Counted from the stretch's first letter, positions 52,776-62,475 are shown. The stretch is DNA of 64,000 nucleotides from Mesorhizobium sp. M2D.F.Ca.ET.226.01.1.1 (GCF_004022705.2 NZ_RZOY02000002.1:84660-148659), one strand, 5' to 3'. The notes: generated by a model from the letters alone, not told the origin. Numbers and translations: made by a program.

Positions 52776-53443
52776 TGGCTGAAATTGCAGCGCAGCCTTT
52801 CGCCTTTGCGTTCAAGCCCCAAACGACAGCGCTCATCGTCATCGACATGCAGCGCGACTTTGCAGAAACCGGCGGCTTCGGCGCCAGCCTTGGCAATGAC
52901 GTCAGCCGGGTCACGGCGATCGTGCCGACGGTGAAGCGGCTCATCGAGGGCTTTCGCGCCGCCGGCCTGCCGGTGATCCATACCATGGAGTGCCACAGGC
53001 CCGACCTTTCGGACCTGCCCCCCGCCAAACGCGATCGCGGCAACCCGTCGATCCGCATCGGTGATGTCGGCCCCATGGGCCGCGTCCTGATCGCCGGCGA
53101 GCCCGGCACCGCGATCGTCGAGGAACTGGCTCCCTTGCCCGGCGAGATCGTCATCGAGAAGCCCGGCAAGGGCGCCTTTTACGCGACCGGCCTCGGCGAC
53201 GACCTCAAGCGGCTCGGCGCCCGGCAGCTCGTCTTTGCCGGCGTGACGACCGAGGTGTGCGTGCAGACGACGATGCGCGAGGCCAACGACCGCGGCTACG
53301 AATGCCTCGTCGCCGAGGACGCGACGGAAAGCTACTTTCCCGAGTTTAAGGCGGCCGCGCTCGCCATGATCAGGGCGCAAGGCGCGATCGTCGGCTGGAC
53401 GGCGACCACCGACCAGGTGCTCGAAGGGATTGCGAATGCCTAA
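52775..53443 (+). CDS. Second isochorismatase-like cysteine hydrolase
   Basis: 222 residues, overlapping the ATPase stop (TGATG). Triad Asp24 ([12 protein letters not shown]), Lys129 ([12 protein letters not shown]) and Cys162 ([17 protein letters not shown]). Clearly a paralogue of the BiuH-like protein (same spacing, shared HRPDLxDLPxxKR and KPGKG motifs) but without the N-terminal [11 protein letters not shown] segment, and with DVGPMGR in place of GDPGPCGR. The substrate probably differs: another carbamoyl amide such as an N-carbamoyl acid or ureidoacrylate. Confidence 0.82.
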   Translation: MAEIAAQPFAFAFKPQTTALIVIDMQRDFAETGGFGASLGNDVSRVTAIVPTVKRLIEGFRAAGLPVIHTMECHRPDLSDLPPAKRDRGNPSIRIGDVGPMGRVLIAGEPGTAIVEELAPLPGEIVIEKPGKGAFYATGLGDDLKRLGARQLVFAGVTTEVCVQTTMREANDRGYECLVAEDATESYFPEFKAAALAMIRAQGAIVGWTATTDQVLEGIANA

Positions 53444-53786
53444 TCTTGCCTTTGCCGGCCTCGTCGACGGCGGCTGGCGCGATCTGGTGTTCGAGCCTTT
53501 CCGCGACGGGGTCACCGTGCACTGGCTGCTCAAGGGCGGTCCGGTCGAACCATCGGTCGCGCTGCTCAAATATCAGCCGGGTGCCGGCGTGCCGCGCCAC
53601 CGCCATGCCGGGCTGGAGACCATCGTCGTGCTGGAAGGCACGCAGAGCGACGAGAACGGCGACTATCCGGCGGGCAGCGTGATCCTCAACCCGGTCGGCA
53701 CCGAGCATTCGGTGTGGACGAAGGAGGGTTGCGTCGTGCTGATCCAATGGGACCTGCCGGTGATCATACTGGGGGAGACGAAATGA
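53436..53786 (+). CDS. Cupin-domain protein (ChrR-like)
   Basis: 116 residues from the ATG at 53436, which overlaps the preceding stop. Cupin motif 1 [29 protein letters not shown] (His, His, Glu) and motif 2 [20 protein letters not shown] (His), as in ChrR-type anti-sigma cupins but with no N-terminal zinc domain. Ends in an ATGA overlap with the allophanate hydrolase gene. Role in the pathway unknown. Confidence 0.85.
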   Translation: MPNLAFAGLVDGGWRDLVFEPFRDGVTVHWLLKGGPVEPSVALLKYQPGAGVPRHRHAGLETIVVLEGTQSDENGDYPAGSVILNPVGTEHSVWTKEGCVVLIQWDLPVIILGETK

Positions 53787-55615
53787 ACGACATCCGCTTC
53801 GACATCGCCAGCCTGCACGCGGCCTACCAAAGCGGGCTTGGTATCGCCGAGGTGATTGATGCGATCCTTGCCCGCATCGAGGCAGCGGACGATCCGGGGA
53901 TCTTCATCCACCTTGCGACGAGTGCGGAGTTGCTGGGCGAGGCCGAGGCACTCGGGTCGTTCGATCCCGTGGCTAAGCCGCTCTGGGGCATCCCCTTCGC
54001 CGTCAAGGACAATATTGATGTCGTCGGCATGCCGACCACGGCGGCCTGCGCGGAATATGCCTATACGCCGGACAAGGACGCGACGGTCGTGGCGAGGCTC
54101 AAGGCCGCGGGTGCTTTTGTCGTCGGCAAGACCAATCTCGACCAGTTCGCCACCGGCCTGGTCGGCGTGCGCACGCCCTGGCCGATCCCAAGAAATGCGA
54201 TCGATCCAAAACTCGTGCCCGGCGGTTCCTCTTCCGGCTCCGCGGTGGCGACGGCGCTGGGCATCGTCTCCTTCGCGCTTGGCACCGACACCGCCGGTTC
54301 GGGGCGCATCCCGGCCGGCCTCAACAACATCGTCGGGCTGAAGCCGACGGTCGGCGCCCTGTCCACGACGGGCGTCGTTCCGGCCTGCCGGACGCTGGAC
54401 TGCGTCTCGGTCTTCGCGCTGACCGTCGACGACGCCTATGCCGTGTTCTCGGTCGCAGCCGCGCACGATACCGCCGATCCCTATTCGCGCGACATCGCCG
54501 TCCAGCATCTCGCTGCCCGACCGCCGGTGCTGAAAGTCGGCATCCCGTCAAAGGCCGATCTGAAATTCTTCGGCGACGCCTCGATGCAGGCCGGCTTCGA
54601 GGCTGCCCTCGCCGCGTTGGAGGCGCTCGGCGCCAGGCTTGTCGAGATACCGTTCGGCGATTTCTATGCCACAGCCGATCTGCTCTACGAAGGCGCCTGG
54701 GTGGCGGAGCGCTACGCGGCAATCCGCGATTTCTTCGAGGCGAATGAAGCTTCCCTTCATCCGGTGACGCGCAAGATCATCGGCGGCGCCAGAAACCTGT
54801 CGGCCGCCGACGCCTTCCGCGGGTTCTATGCCTTGCAGGCCTACAAGGCGCGGCTTGCCCCGGTCATCGCTTCCGTCGACCTCTTCTGCGTGCCGACCGC
54901 GCCGACTCACTACACGGTCGATGCCGTGCTTGCCGATCCGATCGTCACCAACAGCCGCCTCGGCACCTACACCAATTTCGTCAATCTGCTCGATATGTGC
55001 GGCATCGCCGTGCCGACAGGCACGCGCGACGATGGCCTGCCGATGAGCGTCACCCTGCTGGCGGCCGCCGGGCGGGACGCCCTCGTCGCGGCGGTGGCAC
55101 GCGATCTCCATGCCGCCAGCGGCCTTACTCTCGGCTCGACCGGATGGCGGCAGTCGAGCGCGCGGCCTGTCGGCGCGTCGGCCGAGGATGGCACGATCGA
55201 GCTGGTGGTGGTCGGCGCGCATCTTTCGGGAATGCCGCTCAACGGCCAATTGAAGGAAGCCGGCGCAAGCTTCAGCAGGTCGGCGCGAACGGCCCCTTCC
55301 TACAAGCTCTATGAGCTCGCCGGCCAGACCCCGCCCAAGCCCGGGCTCGTGCGGGTCGGCCCCGGCGGCTCCGCCATCGAGATCGAGGTCTGGCGCCTTT
55401 GCGCGGACGCCTTTGGCCGTTTCGTCGCGGCGATCCCGCCGCCGCTCGGGATCGGCACCATCGAGCTCGACGACGGCACCTCGGCGAAGGGTTTCCTGGC
55501 CGAGACCGCCGGCCTGGCGGCGGCGACGGACATCTCGGCCTATGGCGGCTGGCGCAGCTATGTTACCCGAGCGAGCGGGGTTCAACGACAATTGGAGAGC
55601 GCTCCCTCCAACTGA
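53783..55615 (+). CDS. atzF: Allophanate hydrolase (AtzF-like)
   Basis: 610 residues, close to the ~605 of AtzF. N-terminal amidase-signature domain with Lys75 (FAVKDNIDVVGMPTTAAC), cis-Ser ~149 (VPGGSSSGSAVA) and nucleophile Ser173 (GTDTAGSGRIPAGLNNIVGLKPTVG). The C-terminal domain (~470-610, VVVGAHLSGMPLNGQL, YKLYELAG, GIGTIELDDG) is the decarboxylase-type domain of allophanate hydrolases. It converts allophanate to CO2 and ammonia, completing biuret mineralisation. Last gene of the operon. Confidence 0.9.
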   Translation: MNDIRFDIASLHAAYQSGLGIAEVIDAILARIEAADDPGIFIHLATSAELLGEAEALGSFDPVAKPLWGIPFAVKDNIDVVGMPTTAACAEYAYTPDKDATVVARLKAAGAFVVGKTNLDQFATGLVGVRTPWPIPRNAIDPKLVPGGSSSGSAVATALGIVSFALGTDTAGSGRIPAGLNNIVGLKPTVGALSTTGVVPACRTLDCVSVFALTVDDAYAVFSVAAAHDTADPYSRDIAVQHLAARPPVLKVGIPSKADLKFFGDASMQAGFEAALAALEALGARLVEIPFGDFYATADLLYEGAWVAERYAAIRDFFEANEASLHPVTRKIIGGARNLSAADAFRGFYALQAYKARLAPVIASVDLFCVPTAPTHYTVDAVLADPIVTNSRLGTYTNFVNLLDMCGIAVPTGTRDDGLPMSVTLLAAAGRDALVAAVARDLHAASGLTLGSTGWRQSSARPVGASAEDGTIELVVVGAHLSGMPLNGQLKEAGASFSRSARTAPSYKLYELAGQTPPKPGLVRVGPGGSAIEIEVWRLCADAFGRFVAAIPPPLGIGTIELDDGTSAKGFLAETAGLAAATDISAYGGWRSYVTRASGVQRQLESAPSN

Positions 55616-55676
55616 GCGGCGGCCCAGTCAAGCGCCGACCTCGCCGGGTCGGCCCAACATGCCAAACGCGTCCGCC

Positions 55677-56861
55677 TCAGGCCAGCTCGAACCGCTCCAC
55701 GGCGCGCATGATGCCGCGCAACTCGGCAAGACCCTTGAGCCGGCCGATCAGCGAATAGCCGGGATTGATCTTGGTCTTGCCGATATCGTCGGCAAGCAGA
55801 TGGCCATGGTCAGGCCGCATCGGGATGCGCCAGTCGGAGCGCCCTTGCTTGCGCCGCCGCGCCTCTTCCTTCATCAGCGCCAGGATGACTTCGGCCATGT
55901 CGGTAGAGCCTTCCAGATGCTCGGCCTCGTAGAACGAGCCATCCGCCTCGCGCGTCACGTTGCGCAGATGCGCGAAATGAATTCGGGAACCGAACTCCTC
56001 GATCATCGCGACCAGGTCGTTGTCGGCGCGCACGCCATAGGAGCCGGTGCAGAAGGTCAGCCCGTTGGACGGGCTGTCGACCGTCTCCAGGATGAAACGC
56101 GCGTCGTCCGCCGTGGAAACCACACGCGGCAAACCGTACAGCGAGAAGGGCGGATCGTCGGGATGGATGCACATGCGCGAGCCGACTTCCTCGGCTGCCG
56201 GGACGATCTCCTTCAGGAACCAGGCGAGGTTGGCGCGCAGCTCGGCCGGGCCGATCGCGGCATAGTCCGCGAGCGCATCGCGCATCGTCTCGCGATTATA
56301 GGTGCGCTCGGTGGCTGGCAGGCCGGCGATCAGGTTGCGCTCGATCCTATCGATGTCTTCGCCACTCAAGGTCCTGAGCCGCGCTTCCGCTTCCTGCAAC
56401 CGCACCGGACTGTAGCTCGCCTCGGCATTCGGCCGCTTCAGTACGAAGACGTCATAGGCGGCGAAATCGAGAGCATCGAAGCGCAATGCGTAGCCGGTGG
56501 TCGGCAGCCGGTACTTCAGATCGGTGCGGGTCCAGTCAACCACCGGCATGAAATTGTAGCAGATGGTCGAGATGCCGGCCTTGGCCAGCGCCCGGATCGT
56601 GTCCCTGTACCAGCCGGCGTAACGTTCCCGCTCGGGCGTTCCGGTCTTGATCGAATTGTGGACGGGAATGCTTTCCACCACCGACCATGTCAGGTCCGCC
56701 GCCTCGATGATGCGCTTTCGTTCAAGAATGGCGTCGAGCGGCCAGGCGCTGCCGTCATAGATGTTGTGTAGCGCCGTCACGATGCCTGTCGCGCCGGCCT
56801 GTTTGATGTGGTCGAGCGTGACCGGGTCGTTCGGGCCGTACCAGCGCCAGCATTGTTCCAT
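55677..56861 (-). CDS. uxuA: D-mannonate dehydratase
   Basis: 394 residues, the same as E. coli UxuA. Starts [26 protein letters not shown], with metal-site regions [20 protein letters not shown] (His, Asp), [13 protein letters not shown] (Cys), IHFAHLRNV (His) and [11 protein letters not shown] (Asp, His). It dehydrates mannonate to 2-keto-3-deoxygluconate in glucuronate catabolism. Divergent from an SDR gene. Confidence 0.93.
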   Translation of the reverse strand: MEQCWRWYGPNDPVTLDHIKQAGATGIVTALHNIYDGSAWPLDAILERKRIIEAADLTWSVVESIPVHNSIKTGTPERERYAGWYRDTIRALAKAGISTICYNFMPVVDWTRTDLKYRLPTTGYALRFDALDFAAYDVFVLKRPNAEASYSPVRLQEAEARLRTLSGEDIDRIERNLIAGLPATERTYNRETMRDALADYAAIGPAELRANLAWFLKEIVPAAEEVGSRMCIHPDDPPFSLYGLPRVVSTADDARFILETVDSPSNGLTFCTGSYGVRADNDLVAMIEEFGSRIHFAHLRNVTREADGSFYEAEHLEGSTDMAEVILALMKEEARRRKQGRSDWRIPMRPDHGHLLADDIGKTKINPGYSLIGRLKGLAELRGIMRAVERFELA

Positions 56862-56970
56862 GACTGCCTCTCAAAGCTTGCATTTCAATACATCTCGGTT
56901 CTGAAATGGCCGCCATGCATCGAAACAAAGACGTAAAGCGCGAGCGCTTCAGCGTGGTTGCGATCGACCC

Positions 56971-56988
56971 TATTGTCGGATGACAATA
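56971..56988. promoter_or_regulatory. Operator candidate between uxuA and the SDR gene
   Basis: TATTGTC-GGAT-GACAATA, perfect seven-base arms with a four-base centre. It is in the 207-base divergent gap, 110 bases upstream of uxuA. A GntR regulator is encoded after the SDR gene. Confidence 0.6.
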
Positions 56989-57068
56989 AACGTCAAATCA
57001 GGTGATTTCGGCGCCTTGCAGCGAACCACCGACACGCGCTTTCGTCCATCATTGCAGGAGTTTTGTCC

Positions 57069-57851
57069 ATGAACGATTTCGACGGCAAGGTCGCCCTGGT
57101 GACGGGGACGACCGGCATCGCCGAGGCAACCGCGCGTCGTCTTGCCGAGGGCGGCGCCGCGATCATCGCGCTCGGCATCGATCAGGCCGCCAATGCGATG
57201 CTGCAGGCCGAGCTCACTCGCGCGGGTGCGGCCGCGCTCGTGCTCGCCACGGATGTTGCCGTGCCCGACCAGGTGGAGAAGGCGATCGCCGCCGGCGTCG
57301 CGAAATTCGGGGGGCTCGACATCATCGTCAATTCGGCCGCCGTACATCCCTACGGCACGGCCACGACGACGGATTTCGAGACCTGGAACCGAACGATGTC
57401 CGTCAATGTCGGGTCGATCTATCTCACCGCCCGTTTCGGCATACCCGAAATGATCAAGCGCGGCGGCGGCGCCATCGTCAACGTTGCCTCCGTGCAGGGG
57501 ATCGCCTGCCAGGAGAATGTCGCCGCCTACGCCACCACCAAGGGCGCAATCCATACGCTGACACGCTCGCTGGCGCTCGACTATGCCCGAAAGGGCATTC
57601 GCGTGAACTCCGTCAGCCCGGGATCCGTCCGCACCCCGATTCTCGAACGCGCCGCCCGCGCCGACGATCCCAATGCGGATGTCGAAGCCGCCTTCAAACG
57701 CTTTGGCGAAGCGCATCCGCTCGGCCGCATCGGCGAGCCGGAGGAAGTGGCGGAACTGATCGCGTTCCTGTGCTCGTCCAAGGCAAGCTTCTGCACCGGT
57801 TCGGACTACCGAATAGACGGCGGCCTTTTGGCGGGCATCGGGGTTCGATAA
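57069..57851 (+). CDS. SDR oxidoreductase, probably the mannonate/fructuronate reductase of the uxu locus
   Basis: 260 residues from the ATG at 57069, with GCAGGAG ahead of it. NAD(P) loop VTGTTGIAEATA is one residue shorter than the usual TGxxxGIG and has Ala for the last Gly. Catalytic residues are intact: NSAA, Ser in NVASVQGIACQ, Tyr/Lys in YATTKG; PGSVRTPI follows. Its place opposite uxuA makes a role as fructuronate reductase (usually UxuB, an unrelated long-chain enzyme) or another hexuronate step the simplest idea. Confidence 0.83.
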   Translation: MNDFDGKVALVTGTTGIAEATARRLAEGGAAIIALGIDQAANAMLQAELTRAGAAALVLATDVAVPDQVEKAIAAGVAKFGGLDIIVNSAAVHPYGTATTTDFETWNRTMSVNVGSIYLTARFGIPEMIKRGGGAIVNVASVQGIACQENVAAYATTKGAIHTLTRSLALDYARKGIRVNSVSPGSVRTPILERAARADDPNADVEAAFKRFGEAHPLGRIGEPEEVAELIAFLCSSKASFCTGSDYRIDGGLLAGIGVR

Positions 57852-58000
57852 GCCGCAGTCCCAATGACGCCTCTGGGGACGGACGCTCCTTGCGGCGGCG
57901 CGCGCTAACCGTCTATCGTGCGCACCAACGCCATCGGAAACTATCCCCGGCGGATAGAGCGACGAATCAGCGTTCAGAATGACGAAGTAACGCAAAGCCA

Positions 58001-58699
58001 ATGGCCGACAAATCGCGAATCGGACTGACCTCTGTCGCTACCGTTCCACTGCATGAGAAAGTCTATCTGGAGCTTGTGCGGGCCCTGATGTCGGGTCAGT
58101 TGCAGCCCGGCCAGAAGCTGACCTCGCGCAAGCTCGCCAAGGAGCTCGGCACCAGCGACATGCCGGTACGCAGCGCCTTCACGCGGCTGCAGGCGCTGAG
58201 GGCGCTGAGCCCGATGCCGAATGGCAGCGTCGAGGTGCCGCTGATCTCCGCCGAGCGCTTTGCGCAATTGACCGCGCTGCGCACGGTCCTGGAAGGCACG
58301 GCGACCGAGCTTGCGACCAAACTGATCAACGGCAACAATTTGCGCGCCATCCGCCGCCATTGCGCCGAGCTCACCCAGGCTGCGCGCAGCGGCGATATCG
58401 AAAACTATCTGCGCAAGAACCACGACTTCAAGTTCGGGGTCTACCGTCATTGCGGCAACGAGCAGATGATCTTCCTGATCGAGACGGTGTGGATGCAGGT
58501 CGGTCCGTTCCTGCGCAACCTGCGCATCGGGTTCGAGGACGATCTCGCCGGCATTCTCGGCATCGATTACCACGAGGAGGTCGTCGCGGCGATCGAGGCT
58601 GGCGATGGCGAGCGGGCGCGGGCGGCGATCGTGCGCGACATAGACGAGGGCGCCAAGCACATCCTCGGCCAGGTGAAGTTTCCGGAATTGCGCCCCTGA
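58001..58699 (+). CDS. GntR-family regulator, FCD subfamily (UxuR-like)
   Basis: 232 residues. HTH: EKVYLELVRALMSGQLQPGQKLTSRKLAKELGTSDMPVRSAFTRL (~18-62), then FCD with NHDFKFGVYRHCGNEQM (Asp/His region) and DYHEEVVAAIEAGDG (His). The recognition helix DMPVRSAF deviates from the usual TPVREAL. Probably controls the uxuA/SDR divergent promoter. Confidence 0.88.
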   Translation: MADKSRIGLTSVATVPLHEKVYLELVRALMSGQLQPGQKLTSRKLAKELGTSDMPVRSAFTRLQALRALSPMPNGSVEVPLISAERFAQLTALRTVLEGTATELATKLINGNNLRAIRRHCAELTQAARSGDIENYLRKNHDFKFGVYRHCGNEQMIFLIETVWMQVGPFLRNLRIGFEDDLAGILGIDYHEEVVAAIEAGDGERARAAIVRDIDEGAKHILGQVKFPELRP

Positions 58700-58936
58700 C
58701 GGGCTGGAGCGAAGCGTGCCGATTCCAGCTTGGCTTTCGTCGGTCGGGCCGCTATGTTGCGATCGCAGATCGCAGAAAACGGACCAGAAATGCCGCCCGA
58801 TATCCCAGCTAGTGACTTGAAAAAATGAAGGAAAGCCATTCGGCGCGAGCCGGAGCAGCCTTCATGAACTCATAAGCTGAAAATTGGATATCGTAGCCGA
58901 CAAAGGCTACAGCACCTCAAAAACAGGGGCTGGAAA

Positions 58937-60292
58937 TTGAGCGATGCAATTGCGGACGTTTTGAATTGGCTTGAAAGCAGGAAGGATATCCAGAGCCTCA
59001 GGGCCGCGGTGTGCGACCTGAACGGCATCATGCGCGGCAAGCGCATTCCGGTCGAACAGGCGCGCAAGGCGCTCGAAGGCAAGCTGCGTATGCCCTATTC
59101 GGCTATCGGCCTCGACATCTGGGGCGAGGACATCGAAGGCAACGCCCAGGTGTTCTCGACTGGTGACGCCGACGGGCTTTGCCACTGGACCGGGCGCGGC
59201 ATACTGCCCGTCAACTGGACGGCGCATCCCACGGCGCTTCTGCCGCTCTGGCTGGCGGACGACAGCGGCGCGCCCTATCTCGGCGACCCGCGCCGCGCGC
59301 TGGCCCGCATCCTCGATCGCTACGCGGCGCTTGGCCTGACGCCCGTCACCGCGACCGAGCTCGAATTCTACCTCGTCGACCCGACCTCGCAGCGGCCCGT
59401 TGGCCCCGTCTCGCCGGTCACCGGCAGGCGCCTCGATTCCGACGCGGCGCTCTCGATCGACGAGGTCGACGATTTCGAGGCCTTCATCCACGATATCTAT
59501 GAAGCCTGCCGCATGCAGGACATTCCGGTCGACACCGCGATTGCCGAGAACGGCGTCGGCCAGTTCGAGATCAACCTCAACCATGTGCCGGACGCCTTGC
59601 GCGCCGCGGATGACGCGGTGCTGTTCAAGCGCACCGTAAAGGGCATAGCCCGCAAGCATGGCTTCGCCGCCTGCTTCATGGCCAAGCCCTATGGCGAGCG
59701 CGCAGGCAACGGTTTCCACGTGCATTTCTCCGTTCTCGACAAGGACAGCCGCAACATCTTCGACGACAACTCGGACCAGGGTTCCGACACCATGCGCCAT
59801 GCCGTCGGCGGCCTGCTTGCCGCGATGGCGCAAAGCACGCTGGTGTTCGCGCCGCATTTCAATTCCTACCGCCGGCTGCGGCCGAGATCCTATGCGCCGA
59901 CCGCCGTCGCCTGGGGCTACGAAAATCGCATGGTGGCGATTCGGATTCCGGGCGGTCCGTCCTCCGCGCGCCGCATCGAGCATCGCGTCTCCGGCGCCGA
60001 CGCCAATCCCTATCTCGTGCTGGCGGCGATTCTCGGCGCGGCGCTGATCGGCATCGAGCGCCAGCTCTCGCCAGGCGAGCCGACCGGCGGCGAAGGCCAG
60101 GGGCTGGCGCTCGCCAAGCTGCCGCCGGACTGGGCCTCGGCGATCGCCGCCTTCGAGGCCGGCCCGCGTGTCGCCGAGATCTTCCCGAACATGCTGCGCG
60201 ACGCCTTCGTCGCCTGTAAGCGCCAGGAGCTGAACACTTTCGCGCTCAATGTCAGCGACTTCGAGATCGAGACCTATCTCGAGAGCGTTTAG
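58937..60292 (+). CDS. Glutamine synthetase-family protein (TTG start)
   Basis: 451 residues, starting at TTG behind GGGGCTGG; no ATG fits the conserved N-terminus. Motifs: RAAVCDLNGIMRGKRIPV, ATELEFYLVDP, AENGVGQFEINLNHV, GNGFHVHFSVLDKD, HFNSYRRLRPRSYAPTAVAWGYENRMVAIRIPGG and RRIEHRVSGADANPYLV. Like PuuA/GlnA3-type ligases it probably gamma-glutamylates an amine; related to the PuuA-like gene at 38828 but clearly divergent (VNW, YGER). No dedicated transporter next to it. Confidence 0.83.
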   Translation: MSDAIADVLNWLESRKDIQSLRAAVCDLNGIMRGKRIPVEQARKALEGKLRMPYSAIGLDIWGEDIEGNAQVFSTGDADGLCHWTGRGILPVNWTAHPTALLPLWLADDSGAPYLGDPRRALARILDRYAALGLTPVTATELEFYLVDPTSQRPVGPVSPVTGRRLDSDAALSIDEVDDFEAFIHDIYEACRMQDIPVDTAIAENGVGQFEINLNHVPDALRAADDAVLFKRTVKGIARKHGFAACFMAKPYGERAGNGFHVHFSVLDKDSRNIFDDNSDQGSDTMRHAVGGLLAAMAQSTLVFAPHFNSYRRLRPRSYAPTAVAWGYENRMVAIRIPGGPSSARRIEHRVSGADANPYLVLAAILGAALIGIERQLSPGEPTGGEGQGLALAKLPPDWASAIAAFEAGPRVAEIFPNMLRDAFVACKRQELNTFALNVSDFEIETYLESV

Positions 60293-60372
60293 GCTCCCGA
60301 ACTCTCCGCCGTTGGGCCCCACGCATTTCATCGCCACCCGAAACTGAATGCGCACTTCGGCGTTCAGTGCAG

Positions 60373-61401
60373 ATGGAATATCCCGGCATTTACGCTCGCG
60401 ACGAACATGGCTTCCCGCTGCCTTTGGACACGCCGCCGATGGAAGCGCGCACCGCAGAGGCGTTGCCGCGCAACGATGGGGCTTGGCAGTACGAACCGAA
60501 ATGGGATGGCTTTCGCTGCCTCGCCTTCAAAGGCAAACAGGCTGTCGACCTGCGCGCCAAATCGAGCAAGCCGCTCGGCCGCTACTTCCCGGAATTGACC
60601 GCTTTGCTGCAGGGTCTGAAAGCCCGGGATTTCGTCGTCGACGGCGAGATCGTGATCGAGATCGCCGGCCGCGCTTCCTTCGATGCGCTGCAGATGCGGC
60701 TTCATCCGGCCGAGAGCCGCATCCGAAAGCTGAGCATGGAGACGCCGGGGCAGCTGATTCTCTTTGATATGCTGGTGGCGCCAGGCGGCAGGCTCATGCT
60801 TGAGCTTCCCCTGTCTGAGCGGCGCCCTTTGTTGGAAGAGTTCGTTGCCCGGTCCGGCAACGCCTCGCTGCGGCTTTCGCCGCGCACCACGAGTTTCGCC
60901 AGTGCCAACAAATGGCTGCAAGGCGCCGGCCATGGTTCGACCGACGGTGTTGTCGCAAAGCGGCTCGACGAGCCCTACCAGCGAGGCGAGCGGGTGATGG
61001 TGAAGGTTAAACGCCTGCGCACGGCCGATTGCGTCGTCGGCGGTTTTCGTTATCTCAACGGCAAACGGCAAGTCGGTTCGCTGCTGCTCGGCCTCTATGA
61101 TGGCCAAGGCCTGCTCGATCATGTCGGCTTCACCTCGACCATCGCCAACGACGAGCGCGCCGTGCTCACCAAAAAGCTCGAGGCGTTGCGCGGTGTGCCG
61201 GGCTTCACCGGCAAGGCGCCGGGCGGTCCAAGCCGATGGAGCACAGAACGCAGCGGGGAATGGGAGCCGTTGCGCCCGGAACTGGTCGTCGAAGTCCGCT
61301 TCGACCATGTCACCGGCGACCGCTTCCGGCACGGCACCAAGCTCCTGCGTTGGCGGCCGGACAAGGCGCCCAGACAATGCACCTTCGAGCAGATCGGGTA
61401 G
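60373..61401 (+). CDS. ligC: ATP-dependent DNA ligase (LigC-type)
   Basis: 342 residues from the ATG at 60373 (GTG at 60367 possible). Nucleotidyltransferase motif I EPKWDGFRCLAF with the adenylated Lys43, motif III/IIIa FVVDGEIVIEI and LILFDMLV, motif IV DGVVAKRLDEPYQRGERVMVKVK, and an OB-fold with motif VI-like GTKLLRWRPDKAP. This is the stand-alone LigC class. No Ku, LigD polymerase or nuclease gene is nearby, so its end-joining role is unsupported here. Confidence 0.88.
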   Translation: MEYPGIYARDEHGFPLPLDTPPMEARTAEALPRNDGAWQYEPKWDGFRCLAFKGKQAVDLRAKSSKPLGRYFPELTALLQGLKARDFVVDGEIVIEIAGRASFDALQMRLHPAESRIRKLSMETPGQLILFDMLVAPGGRLMLELPLSERRPLLEEFVARSGNASLRLSPRTTSFASANKWLQGAGHGSTDGVVAKRLDEPYQRGERVMVKVKRLRTADCVVGGFRYLNGKRQVGSLLLGLYDGQGLLDHVGFTSTIANDERAVLTKKLEALRGVPGFTGKAPGGPSRWSTERSGEWEPLRPELVVEVRFDHVTGDRFRHGTKLLRWRPDKAPRQCTFEQIG

Positions 61402-61445
61402 CCCTGAGCTTTTTGGTTGGGAAACGCCCGTTGGCCGTCACGCCT

Positions 61446-62475
61446 TTAAGGAGAAGAGCTCCGCGTCCGCGTCCTTTGCCCGGTTATCGCAGCCGAGACG
61501 ATCTCGGACGCAATTTGAGAGTAAGTTATGCCGTTGCCGCCGTAGCCCACCACAGCATGGATGCGGGCATGACCGGGCACACTACCGATGGTCGGCAGCC
61601 CGGTACTGGTTGCCCCGAACGAGCCGCTCCAGGCAAATGCGGCCTCCGTGTGGAGCTGCGGGAAAACGCGCCCCAGCTTCTCCTCCAGGCGCCTGGTCTT
61701 TTTCGCCATCAACGCATCGCGACGCTCCTCGTCGATGAAGTCCTCATCCTCGCCGCCGCAGATCACGCGTGCATCCGCGGTCGCGCGCATATAAAGGTAA
61801 GGATTGGACGCCTCCCAGATCATCGCCGCACGCGGCCAGATCTTGTGTGGCTGCGGGCGCGTCGCGATCGCCCATGTCGAGATGACGCGGTGGCTGACCG
61901 CGGGAACGGCATCGAGCAGTTCGTATCCAGTCGCCAGAAGCAGGGTGCTTTGCCATGATCGTCGGCCCGTTCCGGGTCGCAACCGTCACGCTCTGGCGGT
62001 TGGCCTCTATCGCCGTCGCCTCCGCCGGCGCATAGAAACGCGCCTTGCGTTTCAACGCCGCGTGCAGCAGCCCGGAGGTGAGTTTGCGCGGGTCGAGCGC
62101 CAGATTGTCATGGCTGAGAATGGCCGCGGCGCGCCAGCGCAAATTGAACAGCGCCAGGCGCGACCGGCGCCAGGCCTGCTGCGCGGCATCAGCGCCGATG
62201 ATCCTGGACAATCTCGTCAGAGGCTGGTCGATTTCGAACTGAACCAGCGCCGTGGTCGCCGCGGTCGACCCCTTCAGCGGTCCGCGCCTGTCGATGCAGA
62301 CAACCGAATGGCCGTCGCGGGTCAGTGCTTTAGCCATCATCGCCCCGCTGATGCCCATGCCGACGATCAGGATGTCGGCCTTAACATCCCGGGTAAGCCG
62401 TTCCACGGGGACTGACGGCGAACGATAGACCGACCAGACAGGGGTGCCGCTTCTGAGATCGAGCTTGCGAGGCAT
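61446..62475 (-). pseudogene. FAD-dependent amine/amino-acid oxidoreductase, broken by a frameshift
   Basis: Two frames on the minus strand add up to one enzyme of the DadA/glycine-oxidase group. The N-terminal part (62475 to ~61945) has ADILIVGMGISGAMMAKALTRDGHSVVCIDRRGP, GSTAATTALVQFEIDQPL and ALDPRKLTSGL; the C-terminal part continues LLLATGYELLDAVP and ends with GGNGITYSQIASEIV. The switch happens near 61945-61965, where a single-base indel would join them (ATMAKHP versus WQSTLLLATGYE). Either a true pseudogene or a sequence error. Starts opposite the small acidic gene. Confidence 0.8.

Noticed and set aside
57852..58000. Small gene or RNA between the SDR and GntR genes
   Set aside because: No frame with a ribosome-binding site and no convincing stem-loop; treated as leader sequence.
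58700..58936. Regulatory RNA or riboswitch upstream of the glutamine synthetase-like gene
   Set aside because: Short complementary stretches exist, but I see no known riboswitch core, T-box or terminator/antiterminator pair.
60373..61401. Non-homologous end-joining locus
   Set aside because: Only the ligase is present; no Ku, polymerase or nuclease gene on either side.
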